DNA of 64,000 bases from CBDCXF01 sp965223755 (GTDB taxonomy: Bacteria > Acidobacteriota > Thermoanaerobaculia > Multivoradales > JAHEKO01): the NCBI GenBank assembly GCA_965223755.1, contig CBDCXF010000002.1, positions 1,178,001 to 1,242,000 on the forward strand, written 5' to 3'. Below, in pieces: positions 1 to 6,654 of the stretch. Every line of letters begins with the position of its first letter. The stretch's first letter is position 1. The notes under the pieces are model-generated. The model ran no database searches. It was not told where the DNA came from and worked only from the letters and a program-made list of their open reading frames with translations. Position numbers and translations under genes: made by a program.

Positions 1-134
1 AGACGGGCGGTATCGCCCAGGTAGATGATCGATTCGTCGGGCAGACGCCGCCTCAGCGCCGCGACCACGGTCAAGCCGCCGACGCCGGAGTCGAAGACCC
101 CGATGGGGCTTTGCGATGGCGTTTTGTCGGTCAC
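1..134 (-). CDS. murI: Glutamate racemase, N-terminal part (runs off the window)
   Basis: These bases encode about the first 44 residues of glutamate racemase, the cofactor-independent cytoplasmic enzyme that supplies D-glutamate for peptidoglycan. The diagnostic stretch PIGVFDSGVGGLTVV is followed by LPDESIIYLGDTAR; the Asp-Ser of FDSGVGG is the conserved substrate-binding pair, while the catalytic cysteines lie beyond the window edge. The likely start is the GTG at 132-134; an in-frame GTG ten codons upstream is possible, and no strong ribosome site decides between them. It follows the amidase and GerMN genes on the same strand, so the three probably formed one cell-wall operon. An insertion sequence now separates it from that operon, which may weaken its expression unless it has its own promoter. 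Confidence 0.9.
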   Translation of the reverse strand, partial: MTDKTPSQSPIGVFDSGVGGLTVVAALRRRLPDESIIYLGDTAR

Positions 135-158
135 CGGATTACTTGGTTTTGCGTCATT

Positions 159-231
159 GGTCACTCACTGGTCACTGGGCCACTGGTCACTGGGCCACTG
201 GTCACTGGTCACCGGTCCACTGGTCACTAGG
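159..231. repeat. Degenerate tandem repeat, left half
   Basis: The leader between the GerMN gene and murI is built of repeats of a 15-bp unit close to GGTCACTGGGCCACT. Copies are clear from about 168 and shade into shorter 9-bp variants such as GGTCACTGG. The array is interrupted at 231 by the IS481-family element and resumes at 1278. It is non-coding as far as can be seen. Confidence 0.8.
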
Positions 232-1174
232 TGTGCATTCTCAGCACGTTGTTCAGGTGAGTGATCCTACTGATTGGCGGCAATCCATCAAGACTCATGT
301 GCTGACGGTGGAAATTGTAGAAGTGGAGGTATAGCTTGAGTCGCACGCTACGCTGTCGGGAGTCTTGGTGGACCCATCGGTAGGCCCATTCCCGCATCAG
401 GGTCTGGATAAAGCGCTCGGCCTTGCCATTGGTGCGGGGTCGGTATGGGCGTGTTCTGATGATGCCCAGGCCGAGATCTTTGCAGGTAGCGACAAAGCGC
501 TTGGCAATGTAGCAAGGGCCGTTGTCGGTCATCACCGCCCGGACCTGGATCCCTTTGCTGGCAAACCAGGCCACAGCACGACGTAAGAACGCGATGGCTG
601 AGCCCTGCCGTTCATCCGGTAACACTTCGACATAGGCCAGGCGTGAGCGGTCATCCACACAGACGTGAACAAACTCCCATCCGGCCCCAGGAGTGCAGTC
701 GCGCCGGTTGCCAGTGACCCGGTGGCCGACCTTGCGGATTGCCGCCAGCTTCTTGATATCCAGATGGATCAGCTCGCCCGGAAACTGCTTCTCATAGCGG
801 CGCACCGGCTCAGGAGCCTCAAGCGAAGCCAACCGGCCCAGCCCTGCACGCTTAAGGATCCTCCCTACCGTCGAGCGCGGTAAGCCCAGACGAGCGGCGA
901 TCTCACTGCCGGTCAAGCGCTGACAACGCAGCTCAATGAGCTTGTGCACGATCGCCTCTGGGGTCCTGGTCGGTATCCGGTGAGGCCGAGACGAGCGGTC
1001 CTTGAGCCCAGGCGTACCCTCGGCTCGAAAGCGGGCCAACCAGCGATAGGCTGATCGCTCGCTGAGGCCCTGGGCCTCAGCGGCCTCTCGCACCGTCCAT
1101 CCCTCCTCAAGGACTCGACGCACTAGCAGGGCTCGACTTCGTGGGCAGCTTCGTGCATTCTCATGAATGTCCAT
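227..1174 (-). CDS. IS481-family DDE transposase (element A)
   Basis: A 315-residue transposase, full length for the family. An N-terminal helix-turn-helix (VREAAEAQGLSERSAYRWL) is followed by a second HTH near residues 80-110 and an integrase core with Asp in HLDIKK, Asp in MTDNGPC and Glu in GKAERFIQTL, the DDE triad. The ATG at 1174 is preceded by a good ribosome site (GGAGAA). The frame has no stop of its own inside the element: the last codon straddles the left end and the TAG stop at 227-229 is part of the duplicated CTAG target. Whether this is general for the family is not something I can check here. Confidence 0.95.
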   Translation of the reverse strand: MDIHENARSCPRSRALLVRRVLEEGWTVREAAEAQGLSERSAYRWLARFRAEGTPGLKDRSSRPHRIPTRTPEAIVHKLIELRCQRLTGSEIAARLGLPRSTVGRILKRAGLGRLASLEAPEPVRRYEKQFPGELIHLDIKKLAAIRKVGHRVTGNRRDCTPGAGWEFVHVCVDDRSRLAYVEVLPDERQGSAIAFLRRAVAWFASKGIQVRAVMTDNGPCYIAKRFVATCKDLGLGIIRTRPYRPRTNGKAERFIQTLMREWAYRWVHQDSRQRSVRLKLYLHFYNFHRQHMSLDGLPPISRITHLNNVLRMHT

Positions 1175-1277
1175 CCGGGTTCTCCTTTGGGTGCTGATCG
1201 GTTACTTCCCAATCAGCTTCTCCGAAGAAACTCGGATGGACAACTCCTTTTACTGAACAACGTGGTGAGACAACACA
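232..1277 (-). mobile_element. IS481-family insertion sequence, complete (element A)
   Basis: A complete 1046-bp element with one transposase gene. The terminal inverted repeats are 25 bp: the left end at 232-256 begins TGTGCATTCTCAGCACGTTG and the right end (1253-1277, read inward) begins TGTGTTGTCTCACCACGTTG, matching at 21 of 25 positions. It is flanked by a 6-bp direct repeat ACTAGG at 226-231 and 1278-1283. IS481 of Bordetella is known to insert at NCTAGN and duplicate those six bases, and this duplication fits exactly. The element sits inside a tandem repeat upstream of murI and is probably recent, as both duplication copies are identical. Confidence 0.95.
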
Positions 1278-1306
1278 ACTAGGCCACTGGTCACTAGGCC
1301 ACCGGG
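1278..1306. repeat. Degenerate tandem repeat, right half
   Basis: Continuation of the GGTCACTGGGCCACT-type array beyond the insertion sequence, running up to the stop codon of the GerMN gene. It starts with the second copy of the 6-bp target duplication (1278-1283). Joined to the left half it would form one array of roughly 100 bp between the GerMN gene and murI. Confidence 0.75.
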
Positions 1307-1846
1307 TCACGGCGTCGGTGCCCAGGCCTGATTCAGTCCCACCGGTCGCGTGGTGTCGAGATGACCGCCGAAGCTCTCCGGTTGGCGTCCGTTCCACAAC
1401 ACCACGACGCGCTCGACGACGGGAACGTTGGCGGAGACCGAACGCACCAAGCTGGCGAACATCTCGGTTTCCTGGCGACTGCCCATCTGCGGCGGTTGCG
1501 GAAAAGTGTCCGAAATTAGCTCGATTCGACAGGTACCGCCATCGATGAACACCGCATCGACCGCGGTACCGGTCGGAAACAGCGGATAGAGCGTTGCTGT
1601 CGTGGGGCCTGCGACCAGTTCTTCAACCACCCTTTGAGCACGCGGTTCGTCAGCGACGGGCACTTCCAAGATCTCTCTGGTCTCGGCCGCGACCCAACCC
1701 GCGTCCGAGGGGAAAAAGATGGTGATCTCTTCGCTGGCAACCGCGGCTGAGGACCCCTGGCGTTGGCCGCCCCAGAACCACAGTGCCGCGGCCAGCCCCA
1801 CCGCCACGATGACAGCGATCACCAGCAACATGCGCGCCTGACTCAA
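1307..1846 (-). CDS. GerMN domain envelope protein
   Basis: A 179-residue protein with one N-terminal membrane segment (about residues 6-25, MLLVIAVIVAVGLAAALWFW) followed by a GerMN (sporulation/spore-germination type) domain: EITIFFPSDAGWVAAETREI, then the strands around TALYPLFPTGTAVDAVF and a C-terminal LVRSVSANVPVVERVVVLWNG. The family is found outside spore formers in cell-wall operons; its biochemical role is not established. The start is a TTG overlapping the amidase stop (TTGA, 1843-1846), which suggests translational coupling; an ATG five codons downstream is the alternative. Order amidase-GerMN-murI supports a peptidoglycan role. Confidence 0.85.
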   Translation of the reverse strand: MSQARMLLVIAVIVAVGLAAALWFWGGQRQGSSAAVASEEITIFFPSDAGWVAAETREILEVPVADEPRAQRVVEELVAGPTTATLYPLFPTGTAVDAVFIDGGTCRIELISDTFPQPPQMGSRQETEMFASLVRSVSANVPVVERVVVLWNGRQPESFGGHLDTTRPVGLNQAWAPTP

Positions 1847-3405
1847 GGCCCGCTCGCTCCGCTTTCGATCGGTTCGGTGGCGCTCTCCACCGTGGGCGTC
1901 GAGGTCCGAAAGGCCTGGATCGCACGCGCCAGAGCATCGACCAGACGTTGTTGATGACTGCCGTCCTGTAGCAGACGCTCCTCGTCAGGATTGCTGATAA
2001 ATCCCAGTTCGACCAAGACCGCGGGCATGTTGGCTCCGCGCAGGACCCGAAAAGGCGCCTGCTTGACTCCGCGGTCGCGCAGCCCGAGGCTGGCGTTGAA
2101 CTCCTGCTGCACCAACTTGGCGAGCCTTTGGCTTTCCGCCAGATGGTGGCTTTGGGCCAAGTCCCAAAGAATGAATTCAAGATCGTTGGCGAAGTTCGGC
2201 TGGCCGCTGTCGGCTTCGTCTTCACGGGCCGCGAGTTCGGCGGCATCCTCATCCGAGGCTTCGAGGGACAAAAAGTAGGTCTCAGCTCCTTGCGCCGTGC
2301 GGCCGTAGGAGGAGTTGACGTGCAGCGAAACGAAAAGGTCAGCACTCTCATGGTTGGCGATCGCGGTGCGGTCGGTCAGCGACAGGTCTTGATCGGAAGA
2401 GCGAGTGAGAACCGTGCGCACGCCCGTGCCCCGCAGGCGATCGGACAGGGTGCGCGCCACCTGCAAGGTGAGGGTCTTCTCTGCGATGCCCGAGCGCCCG
2501 GTCGCCCCGGTGCTTTCGCCGCCATGGCCGGGATCGATGACCACCGTGAACGGACCGCGCCCGCGCCGGGGAGGTACAAAGCTGGGCTCACCGGTCTCCT
2601 CGACAAGCGTCTCTTCGCCCTCATCGGCCACCAGATCCATGACCAGCCGAAAAGGTTGCTCGAGGGTGTAATGGCGGACTCCGGTACCGGGGGTCAGGCG
2701 AAGAGACAGAGCCCCCTCCCGTGCGGTAATGCCAAGAAGGCGGCCGGCGCGCTGCGTTTCACCCGCGATCGCGACCTGGTCGCCATAGAACGACACCACC
2801 GCTCGTCCGGCCCTTTCCTCAACCCGGTAACGAGGCGTCTCGGCGAACTCCAGCACTACGGTGGTGACATCGCCGAAGGTCGTCACCGCCGGCACCACCT
2901 GGTAAGTCCTGCCCCCTCCGCGCGTGGCGGTCAGTGTTGGTGGAGCCTCCTGCCACTCGAACCGCACCCCCAGTTGCGAAAACGTTAGGTCGAGAAAATC
3001 GAGGGGCACGTAGATGCCCCCCACCGCCGAGCGTGGCGTTTGCGACAACCCGACCAAATCGCCGTCGACCGACAGATTGGGGTGGCCTGGCCCGAAGAGG
3101 AACGTTTGATCCCCCATTTGCAGCTCGTGACGCTCACCTAAAGGCCCCACCCGCAGGCGACCGCGCCAATGCGCGACCAGCGGCTTCAACGCGACCAGTG
3201 GTCCGCGCGGGCCCAATATGTAAGGAGTCGTAGTGGCGCGTTCTCCATCGACGACCCTGGCCGTGCGAGGAGCGGGTGCCGGGGAAGCATCCGTGTCACC
3301 TTGTTGCGCGGAAGCCGGTCCAGCACTCAGGAGCAGACAAAGAGCGACCGCAATTGCGGCGTTCAACGAACGGCGTGGAAGTTGGGCGAGAGGCAGTAAC
3401 GACAT
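1843..3405 (-). CDS. N-acetylmuramoyl-L-alanine amidase, AMIN plus Amidase_3
   Basis: A 520-residue secreted amidase that cleaves the bond between N-acetylmuramic acid and the stem peptide in the periplasm. It has a signal peptide (RRSLNAAIAVALCLLLSAG then ASAQQ), an AMIN-like region about residues 90-260, and a C-terminal Amidase_3 domain. Zinc and catalytic residues are visible: His in DPGHGG, Glu in AEKTLTL, His in SLHVN and Glu in AVLVELGFISNPDE. I chose the ATG at 3405 because it gives a proper signal peptide; the frame stays open upstream but that extension looks non-coding. It is the first gene of the cell-wall operon and diverges from tRNA-Glu. Confidence 0.92.
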   Translation of the reverse strand: MSLLPLAQLPRRSLNAAIAVALCLLLSAGPASAQQGDTDASPAPAPRTARVVDGERATTTPYILGPRGPLVALKPLVAHWRGRLRVGPLGERHELQMGDQTFLFGPGHPNLSVDGDLVGLSQTPRSAVGGIYVPLDFLDLTFSQLGVRFEWQEAPPTLTATRGGGRTYQVVPAVTTFGDVTTVVLEFAETPRYRVEERAGRAVVSFYGDQVAIAGETQRAGRLLGITAREGALSLRLTPGTGVRHYTLEQPFRLVMDLVADEGEETLVEETGEPSFVPPRRGRGPFTVVIDPGHGGESTGATGRSGIAEKTLTLQVARTLSDRLRGTGVRTVLTRSSDQDLSLTDRTAIANHESADLFVSLHVNSSYGRTAQGAETYFLSLEASDEDAAELAAREDEADSGQPNFANDLEFILWDLAQSHHLAESQRLAKLVQQEFNASLGLRDRGVKQAPFRVLRGANMPAVLVELGFISNPDEERLLQDGSHQQRLVDALARAIQAFRTSTPTVESATEPIESGASGP

Positions 3406-3616
3406 GACAAAAAAGATCTCAACAGACTCCTCCAAAGGCCCTTGGCGGAGCCGCTCGGCGCAACCGCGGGCGATCGCGCGAGGATACCATCGGGTTGAGG
3501 CGATCCGAGGGCAACTCTTGCCGGTAAAACAAGGCATTTGTTATCGTTTGCGGCCCGGTCGCGGACGGCTCTTCGGGGTCGCCGCTCCGGCCCACTTGCC
3601 TGGCCCTCTAATGCTT

Positions 3617-3692
3617 GGCCCGTTCGTCTAGTGGTTTAGGACGCCGGCCTCTCACGCCGGTAACACGGGTTCGAATCCCGTACGGGCTACCA
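3617..3692 (+). tRNA. tRNA-Glu (anticodon CTC), 3' CCA encoded
   Basis: The sequence folds as a cloverleaf: acceptor 3617-3623 (GGCCCGT) pairs with 3682-3688 (ACGGGCT, first pair G-U); D stem GTCT/GGAC; anticodon stem CCGGC/GCCGG with loop CTCTCAC, anticodon CTC; T arm ACGGG-TTCGAAT-CCCGT; discriminator A at 3689 and CCA at 3690-3692. It decodes GAG. It borders an A+T-richer accessory stretch, a typical integration position, although no second copy of the tRNA 3' end was found at the far side. Confidence 0.97.
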
Positions 3693-4089
3693 TCCTTCCG
3701 TTATCACTCCAGTCTGGCATCCCGTACGGGATCTCGGTCGTCGGACTTCGGATTCCATCCGAAGTCCTCAGGAGCGAATCCCGACCTCAGGTTGCCCCAC
3801 TACATTTCGTCCGCATCCTGTACCGGATTCTGGGACGTCGCGCTTGCGGAGCAAGCGCTCAGGTCGCGAATCCGACGGGGCACGGGACGACGCTGATCAA
3901 TGGCTACATTCGTTTCGTCCATTGAGTCCACGAGGACTTCTGGGGGTCGCAATCGCTCCATGTTCGCGGAGGAGTCAAATCATGCGCTCAAGCCCGCCAC
4001 TACACACCATTCGGTGATCGAACCCGCCATGCTCGATGAACTCTCGTTCCCATCTATTCTTGCGCTTGAGAGCCGTATGTCCGCTTTTG
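3693..4089. other. Gap with two perfect hairpins, no convincing gene
   Basis: About 400 bases downstream of the tRNA with no supported coding sequence. Two perfect stems with 3-base loops stand out: an 11-bp stem GGACTTCGGAT/ATCCGAAGTCC at 3743-3767 and an 8-bp stem GCGCTTGC/GCAAGCGC at 3840-3858. Neither is followed by a T run on the plus strand, so they do not look like ordinary intrinsic terminators. At 3720-3730 the bases ATCCCGTACGG repeat part of the tRNA T-arm region (3676-3686). Confidence 0.6.
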
Positions 4090-4938
4090 TCATTGCCGAG
4101 CACTATCTGTTCCGGTATTGCGGGTGAACCAGGGAATCTCTTGGTCGTCGAACCGCGAAAGGCCATGGAGCCTATAGTCGTGTTGTTCCGACCGCACCAG
4201 CACGTCGTTGCCATGCCTTCTGAGAAAGACCAAGAGACAGCCATCTAGAAACTTCAAGAACCATCCGGAGACTTCGACCACCTCCTGCACGATGCGCTCG
4301 AATCCTTTTTCGGGATCTTGCTCTCCTATTGCGTCGGCCATCGCGAGGTTCATGAGAACCTCAGATGTGTAGTACAACGAATTGGCAAAGCCTTCGCCAA
4401 GAAAGATGTCGAGATCCTCTTGGGTTCCGTAGCAGCTCAACGCCTCGTCTAACTTCGTGGGTGAGTAGTGGAATGCGAAGTTATTCCTGAGGTCCTCCAA
4501 TAATGACCGGTTGTTGAAATGGCTCTTGAGGCTTTTCAGAGCGTCAAGACTGTCCGGCGGCAAGAGAGGCTCGTAAATCTTTGAGAGCCCTTGTCCACCA
4601 AAGAAGCTCTGGTGCAGTAGTCGCCAGCCCTCGTTCAATTTTCCCGCGAGAAGTCGAAGGGCAAACAACGAAAACGCGATCTGTCCACTCTGCTGGACTC
4701 GAGTGGCCTGGGGAAAGCGGGCACTCCATAGGTGCATCTTGTGAAGGCTGCTGAGTTCGTTAGCCAAGAGGCCCGCAGACAAGAAGAAGATTCTCTCGTT
4801 CTTGTCTACCTCTAACAGATATTCGGCACGAAGTCGAAGGCGTCGCACCTTGATCTTGTCCCACCGTTTCAAGTGGCGAAGCAAAACACGAAGAAATTTC
4901 ACAAGTCTCGGCTCGGTTGCTCGCTTCTTGTCGGGCAA
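4090..4938 (-). CDS. Hypothetical protein with HEPN-like Rx5H motif
   Basis: A 282-residue protein I do not recognise by name. It is predicted mostly helical, rich in Leu, Lys and Arg at the N terminus, with no signal peptide. The central stretch LRNNFAFHYSPTKLDEAL contains Arg-x5-His, the type of short RxxxxxH motif that marks HEPN ribonuclease folds; similar RNxFAFHY segments recur in uncharacterised accessory proteins. The C-terminal part has a hydrophobic run (WFLKFLDGCLLVFLRRHG). It lies alone between tRNA-Glu and an IS, in sequence visibly more A+T-rich than the surrounding housekeeping genes. A nuclease or abortive-infection role is inference only. Confidence 0.65.
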   Translation of the reverse strand: MPDKKRATEPRLVKFLRVLLRHLKRWDKIKVRRLRLRAEYLLEVDKNERIFFLSAGLLANELSSLHKMHLWSARFPQATRVQQSGQIAFSLFALRLLAGKLNEGWRLLHQSFFGGQGLSKIYEPLLPPDSLDALKSLKSHFNNRSLLEDLRNNFAFHYSPTKLDEALSCYGTQEDLDIFLGEGFANSLYYTSEVLMNLAMADAIGEQDPEKGFERIVQEVVEVSGWFLKFLDGCLLVFLRRHGNDVLVRSEQHDYRLHGLSRFDDQEIPWFTRNTGTDSARQ

Positions 4939-5034
4939 TATCGGAGAGGTAGATCTCTTGGTGAAAGCGAGTAGATGGAACTGCTAATGTTAGGCCATCC
5001 GACTAGGTGCTGCCTATGCGGATGTGGAGTCTCG

Positions 5035-5157
5035 CTATTGTCTCAGGCGTTCGACCAGTACCTGGCGGAGAGCCTTGACTTCATCAGCAAGACGAGCAGT
5101 CTGTGTCGCAGTTGGATCATATTTGATTCCTGCTAAACCTAGACCTAGACCTAGACC
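5035..5157 (-). pseudogene. C-terminal fragment of an unknown gene cut by IS element B
   Basis: On the minus strand an open frame ends at TAG 5035-5037 with the peptide GIKYDPTATQTARLADEV followed by KALRQVLVERLRQ, a heptad-like helix that looks like a genuine protein C terminus. Upstream the frame runs through a hexamer repeat (GGTCTA, encoding Gly-Leu pairs) straight into the left end of the IS481-family element. If the element and one target copy are removed, the frame joins the region at 6242 and up, but in a different frame from the open reading frame there; one added G in the run of five near 6270 would restore continuity. So this is probably the tail of a frameshifted, IS-interrupted gene. 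Confidence 0.55.
5137..5157. repeat. Hexamer repeat CCTAGA at IS target
   Basis: The bases CCTAGA are repeated in tandem before the left end of IS element B (five-base target copy AGACC at 5153-5157) and resume as CCTAGG after its right end. The element landed inside this short repeat. Confidence 0.75.
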
Positions 5158-6241
5158 TGCATAAGTTCAGAAACATTTGGCACAGGTTCGATGAGGAGAA
5201 CCTATGCCGACACGACTGACGAGAGGGCGTTTCCAAGGGCTGGGTAGTTTGCGTTCTCTGAGGGTATCTTGGAGCATGCTCCAAGATACCGCTGAGAAAC
5301 GCATCCGGGTGCTGCGGTTCTGGGACGAGCACGGAATGGAAGCGGCGATCGATGCGTTTTCGGTCAGCCCCAGGACTTTGTACCGATGGAAGGCACGGCT
5401 GGCACGATCTCAGGGCCAATTGACGAGCCTCAATCCCAAGTCCACTGCCCCAAAACGCCGTAGGAAGCGGCAATGGCCACCTGAGCTAGTGGCCGAGATC
5501 CGCCGCCTTCGAGAGAAAGAGCCGAATCTGGGCAAAGACAAGATTTACCCCTTGCTCAAACCCTGGTGCGAGGCGAGAGGGATTGCCTGTCCCTCAGTGA
5601 GCACCATAGGGCGCATCATCGCCGATGATCCAGACAAAATGCGCCTAGTCCCTCAGAGGATTGACCGCCTGGGCCGAGTCAAGCCGAAGCGCAAGCGCAA
5701 AGGCCGTAAACCCAAGGGAACCAAGGCCCATTTGCCAGGCCAGTGGGTGGGAGTCGACACCATCGAGCGCTTCTGTGACGGACAGCGCCGTTACCTGATC
5801 ACTTTGACCGATGCCGCGAGCAGTATGAGCTTGGCCATTGCCACCAACTCGCACACTTCAGCCACCGCAGCTCGGTTTCTTGAACTGAGCCTTGAAGTCT
5901 TGCCGTTTAATGTCACTACCGTGCTCTCAGACAACGGAAGCGAGTTTCAAGGTGCTTTCGACAAGAAGGCTGCCGAGGCTGGAATCAAACGCTGGTACAC
6001 CTACCCCAAGTGCCCCAAGATGAACTCTCAGGCCGAAAGATTCAACCGCACCATCCAAGAGAAGTTTGTCGACTACCACGAGGACTTACTCTTTACAGAC
6101 CTTAAAGCCTTCAACGAAAAACTCTTCGACTACCTGCTGTGGTTTAACGCCGAAAGACCACACTGGAGCCATGGACAGAAATCACCTCTACAATTCGTAG
6201 CTGAAAATACCGACCTGTGCCATATGTACTGGACGCATACA
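5158..6241 (+). mobile_element. IS481-family insertion sequence, complete (element B)
   Basis: A complete 1084-bp element. The left end (5158-5187) begins TGCATAAGTTCAGAAACATT and the right end, read inward from 6241, begins TGTATGCGTCCAGTACATAT; both continue TGGCACAGGT, giving about 29-bp imperfect inverted repeats with one gap. It is flanked by the 5-bp direct repeat AGACC at 5153-5157 and 6242-6246. It interrupts a gene remnant on the opposite strand and is unrelated in detail to element A. Confidence 0.9.
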
Positions 6242-6259
6242 AGACCTAGGCTAATGTAA
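5204..6259 (+). CDS. IS481-family DDE transposase (element B)
   Basis: A 351-residue transposase. An N-terminal helix-turn-helix (AAIDAFSVSPRTLYRWKARL) is followed by a basic linker (KPKRKRKGRKPKGTKAH) and an integrase core with Asp in VGVDTIE, Asp in VLSDNGSEF and Glu in QAERFNRTIQEKF. The ATG at 5204 has the ribosome site GAGGAG upstream. As in element A, no stop codon lies inside the element: the frame crosses the right end at 6241, adds Arg-Pro-Arg-Leu-Met from flanking DNA and stops at TAA 6257-6259. Confidence 0.93.
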   Translation: MPTRLTRGRFQGLGSLRSLRVSWSMLQDTAEKRIRVLRFWDEHGMEAAIDAFSVSPRTLYRWKARLARSQGQLTSLNPKSTAPKRRRKRQWPPELVAEIRRLREKEPNLGKDKIYPLLKPWCEARGIACPSVSTIGRIIADDPDKMRLVPQRIDRLGRVKPKRKRKGRKPKGTKAHLPGQWVGVDTIERFCDGQRRYLITLTDAASSMSLAIATNSHTSATAARFLELSLEVLPFNVTTVLSDNGSEFQGAFDKKAAEAGIKRWYTYPKCPKMNSQAERFNRTIQEKFVDYHEDLLFTDLKAFNEKLFDYLLWFNAERPHWSHGQKSPLQFVAENTDLCHMYWTHTRPRLM

Positions 6260-6536
6260 CGAACCCCCTTAATTCTCGTTCGAGGACGGGCGCACTCATA
6301 CGGCGAAGATGAACACCTGGGGCAGCCAAATCTACGACCGCATCGGCCTTGTTGTAACGGTTGACGAGAAATTCCACATCAAATGATTGCCCGCGGTTGA
6401 TGTGCCCCACTTCGATCGTTGCCTGATTGCCGCCTTTTACCAAAGTCAGCGCTTTTCGATAGGCGCCCAGGTCACCAACATAACGACCTACATAAACTTT
6501 CGCGTTAGAGGTCATGACCGACGCGGCGGAGCGCAA
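6246..6536 (-). pseudogene. Truncated unknown gene fused to a DUF1801 end
   Basis: An open frame of 96 codons whose first eight codons are only the reverse complement of the DUF1801-derived repeat at 6509-6539. The remainder (AKVYVGRYVGDLGAYRKALT, later ATIEVGHINRGQSFDVEFLV and KADAVVDLAAPGVHLRRM) has the composition of a real protein, but I do not recognise it. Its 5' end has been lost at the junction near 6509, and its 3' end runs into the target of IS element B, with a possible frameshift before the fragment at 5035-5157. Most likely a broken gene rather than a functional short protein. Confidence 0.45.
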
Positions 6537-6539
6537 GCG
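6509..6539. repeat. 31-bp direct repeat, left copy
   Basis: This 31-bp segment (beginning AGGTCATGACCGACGCGG) recurs at 10020-10050 with one mismatch. It corresponds to the last codons of a DUF1801 gene (VMTDAAERKR) and here is followed directly by TGA. The two copies bracket the accessory cassette. Confidence 0.9.
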
Positions 6540-6606
6540 ATGAGCATTTCACGGTACCCAAAGTGAGCACGCGGTAAATCGCGCGGCCGGCAGGTATCGA
6601 GATAAC

Positions 6607-6645
6607 TGAAACATATTTCACACCAGCAATAATATGCATTAGTAT
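6607..6645 (+). promoter_or_regulatory. Candidate promoter and operator of the cassette
   Basis: Upstream of the 666-codon gene lies the dyad TGAAA-CATA-TTTCA (6607-6620), overlapping a possible -35 (TTTCAC, 6616-6621) placed 18 bp before a possible -10 (TAGTAT, 6640-6645). A dyad at this place would suit autoregulation by the SorC-type regulator encoded second in the operon. This is a motif-level guess; the ribosome site before the ATG at 6655 is weak. Confidence 0.35.
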
Positions 6646-6654
6646 TAACGCGAG

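Noticed and set aside
159..231. Repeats near murI as a CRISPR array
   Set aside because: Units are contiguous with no unique spacers and no cas genes are present.
1161..1397. 78-codon minus-strand frame spanning the IS end and the GerMN gene end
   Set aside because: It crosses the IS boundary and the tandem repeat and has no protein-like character.
2128..2988. 286-codon plus-strand frame antisense to the amidase gene
   Set aside because: Low-complexity product; the minus strand encodes a complete amidase with all catalytic residues.
3720..3730. Repeat of part of the tRNA T-arm as an att site
   Set aside because: Only about 11 bases match, it is 30 bp from the tRNA and no matching copy exists at the far island border, so it is too weak to call an attachment site.
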